A DNA stretch of 64,000 bases from Candidatus Poribacteria bacterium (GCA_022826805.1 JAJDUH010000079.1:62001-126000); one strand, 5' to 3'. Positions 50,380 through 59,042 are shown, numbered from the stretch's first letter. Notes: generated from the sequence alone by a model not told the origin. A program made the numbers and translations.

Positions 50380-51516
50380 TTAGCCCGTCAAAACCTCCGC
50401 CTGCACCGGATTTACATAGCACTGATAATGCCGTTCAACGTCTGCTGCTGACGTAACACCTTCGTGGACATAGGCTCCGAATCGTAGACAGAAACGGTCA
50501 TTTTCCAGTTCATCAGGCGGATGGTGGAGGATGCTCATCTGTTCCGGTACAGCGATTTCCCCGAAAAATCCCGGATGTTCAGTGTTCTCTGAGTGATCAA
50601 ATAGCGCGAGACCAGCCACTCCATCTCCCACTGTGCCTCCTAAATCGCACCACCGGGCGTGTTGATGATGCACCGTTGTTCTGCCAATCTGTCCTTCAGA
50701 ATTTTCAACGTGCCCTTCCTCTGGAATACCCATTGATGGGTTCAAACGCGCTACGAAGAGGAATTGCCGATCACCGATGTCCAGCGGCGTTGTCGTTTCG
50801 TGCGTAATTTCCAGAAACCGACGTGTATCGTCCGCATACCATATCCGAGCGGTCCGCGTTTCTGTCATGATAACGTCGCCATCGCCCTTGACATGGATCA
50901 AGTCTTCGACAAATTCGGCGTAGACGTTCCCTTCGGTGATTCGGACGAAGCGTTGGTGTAGCATCTTTCCGCAGGGACCATAAGGTGGCTCATCCCAATC
51001 AGACCAGATGTTTGCAGACCCACCTTCACCGTGCCCTCCGTAGGCGAGGTAAAGTCCTGTGTGATGCGGATGATCGCCGCCGCCAGCCCCGCGGACCACA
51101 GTCCCGTGATTCGCGTTGAGGGGCCAAAAGTAAGGCTTCCAGACACCGAGAAAGTTGTATCGTGCGAATAACGCGTCATCGGCAGAAATGAGCAAATGCG
51201 CAGGTTTTTGTTCAATTTGATAACGGGCTTTTGGTGGCGGCTCATTGATCTGTCGAATCGCGTAATATGCCAATGCCCCCGCCGGAAGTTCGCCTGTCTG
51301 CCATGCAAGCTCACGTAGCGTCGGCTCGAATTGGCAGGGTACATCCTCGCCGGAGACCCGACCGTCTGCATCCGCTATGGACATCGCAAGCGTTGAAATC
51401 CCTTCTTGCCAATTGGGAAAGTAACGTTTCGGTTTGAAACGCAAGCGGACGAGGTCATTGTGCCGCTTAACCGAACCCGCCTCAGTTTTGATGATTACAC
51501 TTCGATTTTGTGTCAA
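50380..51516 (-). CDS. PmoA-like (DUF6807) family protein
   Basis: A 378-residue protein I place in the PmoA/DUF6807 family, largely from D-H-P-H-H-T-G-L-Y-L-A-Y-G (~residue 150) and W-S-D-W-D-E-P-P-Y-G that follows. These proteins are common in Planctomycetes-like genomes; the name comes from early annotation and does not prove methane oxidation. R-F-L-E-I-T-H-E-T and H-H-Q-H-A-R-W-C-D-L lie further on. TTG 51516 has AGGAG upstream. It is the last of a LamG-PhyH-PmoA minus-strand unit and its biochemical role is unknown. Confidence 0.78.
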   Translation of the reverse strand: MTQNRSVIIKTEAGSVKRHNDLVRLRFKPKRYFPNWQEGISTLAMSIADADGRVSGEDVPCQFEPTLRELAWQTGELPAGALAYYAIRQINEPPPKARYQIEQKPAHLLISADDALFARYNFLGVWKPYFWPLNANHGTVVRGAGGGDHPHHTGLYLAYGGHGEGGSANIWSDWDEPPYGPCGKMLHQRFVRITEGNVYAEFVEDLIHVKGDGDVIMTETRTARIWYADDTRRFLEITHETTTPLDIGDRQFLFVARLNPSMGIPEEGHVENSEGQIGRTTVHHQHARWCDLGGTVGDGVAGLALFDHSENTEHPGFFGEIAVPEQMSILHHPPDELENDRFCLRFGAYVHEGVTSAADVERHYQCYVNPVQAEVLTG

Positions 51517-51634
51517 TGATTAACTCCTGTTCGCTTCACAGTGAGATTGTTCAATCTTCCAGCGCAGGTTGCATACCTCTTGCACAACGGACGCGTCTGA
51601 TTGACTCAAGTCGTTTGAAAGTTATACTACATTT

Positions 51635-52855
51635 CTACCAACTCCGAATGAAATCTTCTGCCTCAAAATTCGCTGGCATGTCCGTCAATTGATAGCGCAT
51701 CACACGAGATGTTCTATTGGGAACAGAACGGGCAATCTCTGCCTCAATTTTTTCATATAGCGTTGAGAACCGTTTCCAGATACTTTCGGCGTCTTCGACA
51801 GAAAAACGACGGGCGAAATCCTCATAGAGATGGAAGTTGAGTCGATGCGCGGAGATTGCACCGATGCGCTCTTCAATCGGAAGTTTGCTGACTTCGGGGT
51901 CTTTGAGTGTGCGAACCTTGTCTGCTAACTTTGAGAGGAATACAACTGCGACCATGCGTTCCTCTTCACCCGGATGCAATTTCGCCAATCCGTTCCGAAA
52001 ACCGTCAGCGTCCTTGTTATGGATAGCGTGAAAGGTTGCCGCAATCACATCACTCTGTTGCATTTGGAGTTGGAAGAAATGTTCAAATCGAGCGCGGGCT
52101 TTGGCGGGAAGGTGCTTGGTAAATCCTAAATTCCAATAAAAATGATCAACGATTGGATACGAATTGCCACCGAAGGCACGATAGCCAAGATGCACAGTAC
52201 GCCGCAATTTCGTGCTATAGTTGCTGCCCCAATGCAAGCCCATGTGACTATAGACGACCCCATCGCCTGCTGAAAGTTCGATTGGAATTCCATTGGGCAT
52301 CGGTTCCTGTGGGCGTGTCAATAGGTGTTGAAGTTCCTCTGGTGTGTTGGGACGACAATAACTCTTCGGCACCAGCCAAAACACGCTATCGTCGTAAAGT
52401 GGAATGTTCCATTGAACATATCCGGGTCCGTTTTTAACATAATCCATCTGCATCCCTTTGAGAGGTGCCTGTCCCGTGGGGTCAATATCACGATGCCAAC
52501 TGGCGGGACCGTGATCTCGCACTGGGTTGCACATCAGGGCCATCAGTGTTATCGCCGCCTCAGGTGCTCTCATGAGTTGTTGACTCACGCCGAGTGTATT
52601 CTCATGCAGGCAGAATTCGATAGTATTGGCAGTTGCTGCGTCAACGACCTCATCGAAAAACACCCTCGGTTGTCCACTCGTCGTCCAGACGCCTCCAGGC
52701 TTTTCCCCTGGTTTTCGTTCCCGTTCCCAGACTACTTTTTGCTTTTCAACAAGGATTTCAAAACTGGTTCTTAACTCTTCCAGTTGGTCCGGTGGTACAA
52801 CCTGTCTTAGCACAATGTAGCCATCATCAATGAGTTGTTGTGGATCGACTTTCAT
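51635..52855 (-). CDS. Phytanoyl-CoA dioxygenase (PhyH) family protein, long form
   Basis: A 406-residue PhyH-family protein, longer than the others because of a ~120-residue helical C-terminal extension. The N-terminus has L-I-D-D-G-Y-I-V-L-R-Q-V-V. The H-x-D motif is S-W-H-R-D-I-D-P (~residue 120) and the distal His/Arg segment G-L-H-W-G-S-N-Y-S-T-K-L-R-R-T (~205). The catalytic core is intact; the substrate is unknown. ATG 52855 has AGGGGAGC upstream. It lies between a LamG protein and a PmoA-like protein. Confidence 0.9.
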   Translation of the reverse strand: MKVDPQQLIDDGYIVLRQVVPPDQLEELRTSFEILVEKQKVVWERERKPGEKPGGVWTTSGQPRVFFDEVVDAATANTIEFCLHENTLGVSQQLMRAPEAAITLMALMCNPVRDHGPASWHRDIDPTGQAPLKGMQMDYVKNGPGYVQWNIPLYDDSVFWLVPKSYCRPNTPEELQHLLTRPQEPMPNGIPIELSAGDGVVYSHMGLHWGSNYSTKLRRTVHLGYRAFGGNSYPIVDHFYWNLGFTKHLPAKARARFEHFFQLQMQQSDVIAATFHAIHNKDADGFRNGLAKLHPGEEERMVAVVFLSKLADKVRTLKDPEVSKLPIEERIGAISAHRLNFHLYEDFARRFSVEDAESIWKRFSTLYEKIEAEIARSVPNRTSRVMRYQLTDMPANFEAEDFIRSW

Positions 52856-52927
52856 CGTTAGCTCCCCTTTTTAAGTTAAGCGTGCTGTTTACATTAGATC
52901 CACTTATGTTTCTGAATGTGACATTCA

Positions 52928-53731
52928 TTAACGATAAAATTCAGCGGCTTTAATCCGCCCCCAAATGAGACTCAGCTTCCCCGTGGGCTGGACCGCCAAG
53001 CCCTGTGACTCAAAATTCTGCTTGATTTCTTCTACGGTCAATACTTTCTCATAGATACGCACTTCGTCCACGGCGCCTATCAAGTACCCATCGGTATTGC
53101 CATCTTGAGCAATGTTCCAGTTCGTCTCACCGCCGCCTATATTGCCGGACATTGCCTCATCTTCTTTGACGAGGACACTATCAACATACACTTGTGCCTT
53201 ATCGGCTTCGCGTGTTGCCACTACATGGTGCCATTTGCCATCGGCGTAATCCTCATCGGTTATCCACGCTTTTCTGATGTTGTTTGCCTGTTCGGTATAG
53301 TATCGAAGTTGTCCGGTGTTCTGATTAAAACCGAGCCGAAAGAAATGATCGAAGAAATTCGTTTTGTTGGTCAGAATATATTGCCAACCGATGCGACTGT
53401 TAGGGGTTTTCAAAAACCACGCTTCATACGACGCTGGTTTCTCCCCGATATTGAAAATGATCGGCAACTCCACACAATCCGGTTTTCCTCCAAAATTGAG
53501 TGCATCTCCGAGATGACCTTCGATGGACTCCGGCTCACCGATGATTGTTCCGTCCTTGCCACCAATGACATCTTTGACCGTATCGCCAGCGATGTCGTTT
53601 TTATCGAGCGTGTAATAACTCACTAAGCCGTCCGTGACAACTTGAGCTTTCACCGCAATAATTAAGATGAAAGTACAGAGAAGGGTCAAACCAGTTTGAA
53701 TAGCCCGCCAATTTAAACGTTTCGATTTCAT
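52928..53731 (-). CDS. Secreted LamG-domain protein with shared C-terminal tail
   Basis: A 267-residue exported protein. The signal peptide (T-G-L-T-L-L-C-T-F-I-L-I-I-A-V-K-A) is followed by a LamG/concanavalin-A-like domain: G-L-V-S-Y-Y-T-L-D, Y-E-A-W-F-L-K-T-P, W-H-H-V-V-A-T-R and A-V-D-E-V-R-I-Y-E-K, the typical LamG sequence. The tail ends with G-K-L-S-L-I-W-G-R-I-K, matching three other proteins here. Glycan binding is inferred from the fold. It heads a minus-strand unit with PhyH and PmoA-like genes. Confidence 0.87.
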   Translation of the reverse strand: MKSKRLNWRAIQTGLTLLCTFILIIAVKAQVVTDGLVSYYTLDKNDIAGDTVKDVIGGKDGTIIGEPESIEGHLGDALNFGGKPDCVELPIIFNIGEKPASYEAWFLKTPNSRIGWQYILTNKTNFFDHFFRLGFNQNTGQLRYYTEQANNIRKAWITDEDYADGKWHHVVATREADKAQVYVDSVLVKEDEAMSGNIGGGETNWNIAQDGNTDGYLIGAVDEVRIYEKVLTVEEIKQNFESQGLAVQPTGKLSLIWGRIKAAEFYR

Positions 53732-53905
53732 GATGCCTCCATTTTTCCAGTTTAGCGATACGGTTGGGGTGCTTTGAGGGGTTCTGGTTAAATAGTGAGG
53801 TAAAAAAATAAGATACTCTCTGAATCGCGTTTATCACATTTCAATTGTCGCCATGATGGCAAATTTGACGAAGATTGTCAACAAAAAAATCAAACTCATT
53901 TTTTC

Positions 53906-53934
53906 TTGACTTGTGTGTCTAAAACTTGTATCCT
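53906..53934 (+). promoter_or_regulatory. Sigma-70 promoter for alpha/beta hydrolase gene
   Basis: TTGACT (53906-53911), a 17-nt spacer and TATCCT (53929-53934) lie 43 nt upstream of the ATG at 53978. Confidence 0.65.
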
Positions 53935-53977
53935 CATAAAAAGCAACTCATCAATATCATTGAATACAAGGATAGAA

Positions 53978-54862
53978 ATGTCCCAAGAGCAAGTACTTCA
54001 GATTAATGGTGTTCGACTTTGGACAGCCGTTCAAGGAACAGGACAACCGATGGTGCTTTGCCACGGCGGTCCGGGTGGCTATGATTATCTTGCGCCAGTT
54101 GCCGATATGATTTTCGACTTATGTCGAGTTGTTCGATACGACCAACGTGGAAGTGGAAGGTCAGAAGCAGCAGGTCCTTACGATGTGTCCACATTTGTTA
54201 ATGATTTGGAAGGGTTAAGAAAGTTTTTCAACTTTGAGCGTTGGGTTGTTGGAGGTCATTCGTGGGGAGCGGAACTTGCTTTAGCCTATGCAGTTAAGTT
54301 TCCGACTCGGACGATGGCCCTTCTTCACATTGCAGGCACAGGTATTGATCCCCGATGGCACGACGAGTATCGCGAGCATCGGTTAAATGCGCTAAGTGAA
54401 TCAGAGCGTGAAGAGTATCAACGACTGCGTGCACAAAGGGAACATACGACAGGTGCTGAGTCGCAACGAATGTTAGACAGATTCCGCACTTTAAGTCGCA
54501 TGACAGATGTATTTGACTCGAACCAAGCTGATAATCTTCCAACCTTTGATGAGCATCCTGTAAGTGATGAAGCGAACGAAAAAGTAGGAGCGGACTGGAA
54601 AAGTTACACCGAAGATCCAGAATTCCAGCAATCGGTTTACAATCTATCCATACCTGTTCTTTTCCTTCATGGGGCTTGCGATCCTCGTCCGATTCACTTT
54701 ATAGAAACATTAGCCTCTAAATTATCTTATAGTAGGTTTGCGTCGATCCCCGAATCTGGACATTATCCTTGGGTAGAAAAGCCCGATGAAGTGAAGGCAG
54801 CACTTAGACAGTTCATAGCAAATTTTACAATTAACGAGGCGGTACGCACAGAAAAGGTTTAG
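53978..54862 (+). CDS. Alpha/beta hydrolase, proline iminopeptidase-like
   Basis: A 294-residue alpha/beta hydrolase. The H-G-G-P-G-G motif near residue 28, marking S33-family iminopeptidases, is followed by D-Q-R-G-S-G-R-S and the nucleophile elbow G-G-H-S-W-G-A-E (Ser ~97). The catalytic Asp is likely in F-L-H-G-A-C-D-P-R and the His in S-G-H-Y-P-W-V-E-K-P. It may remove N-terminal proline from peptides, or hydrolyse a related ester; the substrate is not proven. ATG 53978 has GGATAGA upstream. It is followed by a lipoprotein gene after 61 nt. Confidence 0.87.
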   Translation: MSQEQVLQINGVRLWTAVQGTGQPMVLCHGGPGGYDYLAPVADMIFDLCRVVRYDQRGSGRSEAAGPYDVSTFVNDLEGLRKFFNFERWVVGGHSWGAELALAYAVKFPTRTMALLHIAGTGIDPRWHDEYREHRLNALSESEREEYQRLRAQREHTTGAESQRMLDRFRTLSRMTDVFDSNQADNLPTFDEHPVSDEANEKVGADWKSYTEDPEFQQSVYNLSIPVLFLHGACDPRPIHFIETLASKLSYSRFASIPESGHYPWVEKPDEVKAALRQFIANFTINEAVRTEKV

Positions 54863-54923
54863 AAGAAAAATGAAACGCTATAAGTAGATATACCACCATG
54901 TTAATAGCATCCGAGGTCAACGG

Positions 54924-55409
54924 ATGAAACAAAAATTGAACATTCTTATTTTACTCACAGGTGTACTCGTTTTTCTGCCGTTTGTGGGTTGTGGAACGGT
55001 TGTAAATAAGTTTATACCAAAGGGTGAATATGAAGTACCACAATTATCAAAATCCGAACTCGCTACTATCCAAATTGATACGGAGATTGGGTGGCTCCAG
55101 CGGTATAATCTAATCGTGTTCCGAATTGATGGCAAGTTAGCCTTGCGTAAAAATATTAAGACAAACGAGAAAATCGCTATCGACGAAATTCTGGTTGTTC
55201 CAGGGAAGCATGATATGTCAGTAACGACAATACACCGTTCTTTTGTTGATAGAAGCATAGGAAGAACTCTTCAAACCGTTTCATGGTTTTCTGCCGATCT
55301 AAGTGCTGGGGGCACCTATTTGTTGCAGGACGATAACAAATTGGTCGAGGCAAGTACAGATAAAGTTATCAGCCAATCGAAACTTTTCGGATCAGGTTTT
55401 GGGTTTTAA
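54924..55409 (+). CDS. Lipoprotein, DUF2846-like
   Basis: A 161-residue lipoprotein with a signal ending in the lipobox F-V-G-C near residue 23. Its beta-rich region (L-I-V-F-R-I-D-G-K-L-A-L, V-V-P-G-K-H-D-M-S-V, L-S-A-G-G-T-Y-L-L-Q) resembles DUF2846/PEGA-like envelope lipoproteins, which bind little-known partners. I cannot name a function. ATG 54924 follows GAGGTCAACGG. The PhyH gene pair begins 44 nt after its stop. Confidence 0.68.
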   Translation: MKQKLNILILLTGVLVFLPFVGCGTVVNKFIPKGEYEVPQLSKSELATIQIDTEIGWLQRYNLIVFRIDGKLALRKNIKTNEKIAIDEILVVPGKHDMSVTTIHRSFVDRSIGRTLQTVSWFSADLSAGGTYLLQDDNKLVEASTDKVISQSKLFGSGFGF

Positions 55410-55452
55410 TATTAACTAAGTGCGCGGTGCGCCAAGGTTCTTAGGAGACAGT

Positions 55453-56325
55453 ATGCTAATTCGCGGTGAGGACAGTGCGATTAACCTGCCCTCTACACTG
55501 ACAGAAGAGGAGAAATGGCACTACGATCTGTTTGGCTATTTAATGCTTCGGCAGGTGGTTTCGCCAACAGAGGTTGAACGGATGCTTGAGGTGGCGAACA
55601 GTTGGTTCACTGATTCCAAAAACGCACCTGAACCAGTGAACGTTACCCAAGATCAATATAGCGGTGTACTAAACAATATTCAGTACGGCGATCGGATTTT
55701 TGAACGGTTGTCGCTCAATGAGAAGGTCTTACGAGTTGTGATGGGTTTGATGTGGAACCGTCCGAGGCTCTTCAATTGTGCCCTTGTCATGCAGAAGCAG
55801 CGTCCTATCTCTGGCGACGAAAAAGAAAGGCTTCATCGCGATACCAGCGGATTTGAGTTTCCGGATGGTTTCCGTAATCCACATAACGACTACCAAGCCG
55901 GAAACGGACAGATCTACAGCAATTTCGTCAATACCGCTATAACGCTCGTCGATGTGCCGGAGGACAACGGTTTTATGTGCATCCCTGGCACACATAAATC
56001 ACGAATTGAGTTCCCTACAACAGTTGGTATTGATAACGAGTGGGCACCCGCAATCACCTTTGCGCTAAAGGCAGGGGATTGCCTCATCTTCTCACCACGA
56101 CTGATGCACGGCACAAAATTTTGGAAAGTTGACTATCCACGTCGGGTCGTCTTCAATCGGTATCAGTTCAGTTTCTACTTCAATGAAAACTATAACCTCC
56201 CAATAGAAACGCACCGACATCGCATTTCTGAAGACCAATACGAATTGGAATTGATTCAACGGAGCGAAAAGGAGTTTACCAAACGGATTCTCAAAAAACT
56301 GGAGAAGGGGGAGGAACTATGCTGA
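55453..56325 (+). CDS. Phytanoyl-CoA dioxygenase (PhyH) family protein, intact H-x-D
   Basis: A 290-residue PhyH-family protein. F-G-Y-L-M-L-R-Q-V-V opens the fold, H128-R-D130 supplies the metal ligands, and L-M-H-G-T-K-F-W with P-R-R-V-V-F-N-R-Y gives the distal His and 2-oxoglutarate Arg. The sequence G-F-M-C-I-P-G-T-H-K-S places it close to the next gene's product. The start ATG 55453 has TTAGGAG upstream; the frame opens earlier but lacks a site. It overlaps the next PhyH gene by 7 nt, so the two are coupled and may form a heteromeric pair. Confidence 0.9.
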   Translation: MLIRGEDSAINLPSTLTEEEKWHYDLFGYLMLRQVVSPTEVERMLEVANSWFTDSKNAPEPVNVTQDQYSGVLNNIQYGDRIFERLSLNEKVLRVVMGLMWNRPRLFNCALVMQKQRPISGDEKERLHRDTSGFEFPDGFRNPHNDYQAGNGQIYSNFVNTAITLVDVPEDNGFMCIPGTHKSRIEFPTTVGIDNEWAPAITFALKAGDCLIFSPRLMHGTKFWKVDYPRRVVFNRYQFSFYFNENYNLPIETHRHRISEDQYELELIQRSEKEFTKRILKKLEKGEELC

Positions 56326-57137
56326 CACAGGAAGAAAAATGGCACCTCGATCTACTCGGCTACTTTGTGGTGCGCAACGCTGTACCGAAGGCGGATATCG
56401 AGTTGATGAAGGGACAGATGTTCGAGTGGTACGAATGGAACGCTAACGATTTCAAGTTTCCCATGCGAATCAACGCCCCGGAGGGAAAACCGTGGTGGGT
56501 CTACAACATGCATTACGGGCATGAAGCATTCCAGCGGCTTATCTTGAATCCAGAAATCCTGCGTGTGGCGACTGCGCTGACTTGGAACCATCCGCGGGTT
56601 TTTGATGTCGTGGCAAATATTTGCTACCCAGATGCAGACGGTTTGGAACTGCACGGCGGACATAAAGGTTGGTTTAGAAGCCCGCGACACCAATACCAAG
56701 TCGCCAACGATGAGATATTCGCAAGCTTCTTTAATCTCTCCGTTTCGTTGGTAGATGTGCCGCCCGGCAACGGTTTTGCCTGCATTCCTGGGAGTCACAA
56801 ATCTGAATTCCAGTATCCCGAATACATCACGATGGACGATCCATCACCGGTAGTCCATAATGTGCCAGTGAACGCTGGCGACTTCATTGTGTTTCTGCCG
56901 AACACGCGGCACGCCGGGAGACAATGGAATCATGAGAGTTATCCCCGTATGACAGTATTTTTACGATGGGTGTATGCGAAACAGTTTCATCACGCCGACG
57001 CGTCTTGGTGGCTTCCATTTGATGCACATAAAGACGAAATCTCGGAAGCACTTCACGAACTTGAAAGCCGCGACCACGGGCAGCGGAAAGCGTTGAATGC
57101 GCTTATAGAGCCGTTTAAAGTAGATGTTCCCGAATGA
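56319..57137 (+). CDS. PhyH-family protein with H-G-G replacing H-x-D
   Basis: A 272-residue paralogue of the preceding PhyH protein, with G-Y-F-V-V-R-N-A-V, G-N-G-F-A-C-I-P-G-S-H-K-S and R-H-A-G-R-Q-W-N-H-E-S-Y-P-R-M-T-V that hold the distal His and the Arg. But at the metal site it reads L-H112-G-G114-H: the carboxylate Asp is replaced by Gly. Fe/2OG halogenases (SyrB2, WelO5) have this loss to make room for chloride; however, H-G-G variants, as I recall, are common in a PhyH subfamily of Planctomycetes-like bacteria, so halogenase activity is unproven. ATG 56319 is reached by a 7-nt overlap, with GGAGAAGGGGGAGG upstream. Confidence 0.87.
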   Translation: MLTQEEKWHLDLLGYFVVRNAVPKADIELMKGQMFEWYEWNANDFKFPMRINAPEGKPWWVYNMHYGHEAFQRLILNPEILRVATALTWNHPRVFDVVANICYPDADGLELHGGHKGWFRSPRHQYQVANDEIFASFFNLSVSLVDVPPGNGFACIPGSHKSEFQYPEYITMDDPSPVVHNVPVNAGDFIVFLPNTRHAGRQWNHESYPRMTVFLRWVYAKQFHHADASWWLPFDAHKDEISEALHELESRDHGQRKALNALIEPFKVDVPE

Positions 57138-57148
57138 TGAATAAATCA

Positions 57149-57174
57149 AGTCGGGATTCGGAGATCCCTCCTAC
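57149..57174. repeat. GTAGGAG hairpin repeat (minus orientation)
   Basis: Read on the minus strand: GTAGGAGGGATCTCCGAATC followed by CCGACT. GGGAT pairs with ATCCC. It carries the same flanks as the 18447 repeat with a different stem, as expected of a structured repeat family. Confidence 0.5.
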
Positions 57175-57203
57175 AGGTAAGCTGGATGATTCTAAAAAAA
57201 GCG

Positions 57204-57232
57204 TTGACGTGAAGTCCGAGAGTTGGTAAGAT
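57204..57232 (+). promoter_or_regulatory. Sigma-70 promoter for NuoEF-like gene
   Basis: TTGACG (57204-57209), a 17-nt spacer and TAAGAT (57227-57232) lie 43 nt upstream of the ATG at 57276. Confidence 0.6.
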
Positions 57233-57275
57233 GCACAAGGAAACCACCCTTTGTGTTACAGGACTGGAGAATTAG

Positions 57276-58907
57276 ATGGCAGCCCCGACGAACCGAGAAG
57301 TGATTGCCCAGTGGCGCGACGAACCCGCACCACTGCTCGCACTGCTACACGCCTTCCATGACCGAGACGGATTTATTTTGGAGGCAGTCCTTCGCGACAT
57401 CGCAGTCGGACTTCGCATTCCACTTGCAGAACTTTTCGGCACCCTAACGTTTTACCACCATTTTGCCCGTGAAGTCCCAGGACAGGATGCACCGCGCGTG
57501 TGTACCGGACCCGTTTGCCGGTTGCAAGGCGGATTGGAAATCCTTGAGGCACTCAAAGATGAGGGGGCGACGCCGATGCCGTGTGCCGGAAGATGCGACG
57601 ATTGTGTTCCAGTGTTGAGAGGACATAAGGTGTTCGTCGGGAAACAGGTAGACATGCTTTCTGTGGAACCCACGCCTTTACCGCCACCATATCCCGGCGA
57701 TGGCGAAGAATGTATCTTCGCCGAGATTCGCGAACCTGAACGCAGTACATTAGGGGGCTACCGACGTACCGGTGGTTATGAAGCGTTGACGCGTGCGGTA
57801 ACAACCCTCACCCGGACAGATGTAATTGAGACGCTTAAAGAGAGTCAACTCGCTGGCAGGGGTGGGGCAGGATTTCCGACGGGTATGAAGTGGGAATCGG
57901 TTTTAAACGCTCCGGGTGAACCGAAGACGATCGTCTGCAACGCCGATGAAGGTGAACCGGGATGCTTTAAGGATCGGGTTATTCTCGATTATGCGCCACA
58001 TGCTGTGATTGAAGGGATGACGCTCGCTGCTTACGCAACGGGTGCAACGCGTGGCTTTATCTATCTCCGATATGAATATCCAGAGACCCTCAAAATACTT
58101 GAACGCGCCCTTGCAGAAGCGGAAGCGGCAGGACTGCTTGGCGATGCGATCCTCGGTGAGGACTTTAGTTTCCATATCTACATTCGGCGCGGTGCGGGTG
58201 CTTACGTCTGTGGTGAAGAAGGGTCGCTGTTGAACAGTTTGGAAGGAAAGCATCCGTTTCCGAGAAACCGCCCGCCGTACCCTGTAACGCATGGGTTTGA
58301 GAATTTGCCTACCGTTGTGAATAATGTGGAGACACTCGCTGCCGCTGTCCAGATCGTCCGGCACGGCGCAGTGTGGTATAAAAGCCTTAGTTATGACGAG
58401 AACTTGGCAGGGACGAAGGTTATTAGTCTCTCTGGAGACATCCAAAGACCGGGGAATTATGAAGTGCCGTTTGGGCTTCCCTTGAAGACGCTTCTCTACG
58501 AGTGGGCAGGCGGGGCACCGGAAGGACGCGAGATTCAAGCGATCACGACAGCCGGATTGTCTGGTGGGTTTATCGCTGGAAGTGACCTCGATATTGCTAT
58601 TGATGAACCGAGTTTCCAAAAGGTCGGTGCGATGCTTGGCGCTGCGGGGATCATGGTATTTGATGACACACGGGATATGCTTGATGTCGCACGCAATGCA
58701 ATGGAATTCTTTGCCGAGGAATCTTGTGGAAAATGTTTCCCGTGTCGTATCGGGACGCAGCGGTTGACGGAGCTTTTGTCTGCCCCGTTGCAATCGGATT
58801 CAGAGGAACTAATTTTGAGAATCGGCGCAGTTATGAAGGCGACAAGCGCATGTGGACTTGGAACTGCTGCACCGAATATTACAGACAGTCTGATGCGCTA
58901 TTTTTGA
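57276..58907 (+). CDS. NuoE-NuoF fusion: NADH dehydrogenase-type flavoprotein
   Basis: A 543-residue fusion. Residues ~1-120 are a NuoE-like thioredoxin fold with [2Fe-2S] ligands as C-x4-C (C-T-G-P-V-C) and C-x3-C (C-A-G-R-C). Residues ~150-543 are NuoF-like: G-R-G-G-A-G-F-P-T-G-M-K-W (FMN/NADH), C-N-A-D-E-G-E-P-G, G-A-G-A-Y-V-C-G-E-E, and E-S-C-G-K-C-F-P-C-R-I-G-T ([4Fe-4S]). It should oxidise NADH via FMN and iron-sulfur clusters. The other complex-I or hydrogenase subunits are not adjacent, so the electron acceptor is unclear (formate dehydrogenase or hydrogenase-type modules are alternatives). It stops directly before a hairpin repeat. Confidence 0.92.
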   Translation: MAAPTNREVIAQWRDEPAPLLALLHAFHDRDGFILEAVLRDIAVGLRIPLAELFGTLTFYHHFAREVPGQDAPRVCTGPVCRLQGGLEILEALKDEGATPMPCAGRCDDCVPVLRGHKVFVGKQVDMLSVEPTPLPPPYPGDGEECIFAEIREPERSTLGGYRRTGGYEALTRAVTTLTRTDVIETLKESQLAGRGGAGFPTGMKWESVLNAPGEPKTIVCNADEGEPGCFKDRVILDYAPHAVIEGMTLAAYATGATRGFIYLRYEYPETLKILERALAEAEAAGLLGDAILGEDFSFHIYIRRGAGAYVCGEEGSLLNSLEGKHPFPRNRPPYPVTHGFENLPTVVNNVETLAAAVQIVRHGAVWYKSLSYDENLAGTKVISLSGDIQRPGNYEVPFGLPLKTLLYEWAGGAPEGREIQAITTAGLSGGFIAGSDLDIAIDEPSFQKVGAMLGAAGIMVFDDTRDMLDVARNAMEFFAEESCGKCFPCRIGTQRLTELLSAPLQSDSEELILRIGAVMKATSACGLGTAAPNITDSLMRYF

Positions 58908-59036
58908 TAGTTGTCAGTAGTCAGTTGTCGGCTATCAGTTAAGAGGCTTTGATGTAATGTTTATAGTTTTCTTGGAATGCTCCAAATTGGGGTAAATTGT
59001 TCCAAACCGCTCTTAACCAACAACTGACAATCAGTA
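58908..59036. repeat. Inverted repeat of the CAGTTGTCAG family before MFS gene
   Basis: GTCAGTTGTCGG-CTATCA-GTTAAGAGG (from ~58920) pairs imperfectly with the reverse complement TCTTAACCAACAACTGACAA (59011-59030). CAACTGACAATCAGTA ends 7 nt before the MFS start. A related element lies at 61915-61990. Confidence 0.6.
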
Positions 59037-59042
59037 AAAAAA

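Noticed and set aside
57903..58793. A 296-residue minus-strand open frame
   Set aside because: It is antisense to the NuoF part, Arg/Cys-rich and without domain pattern.
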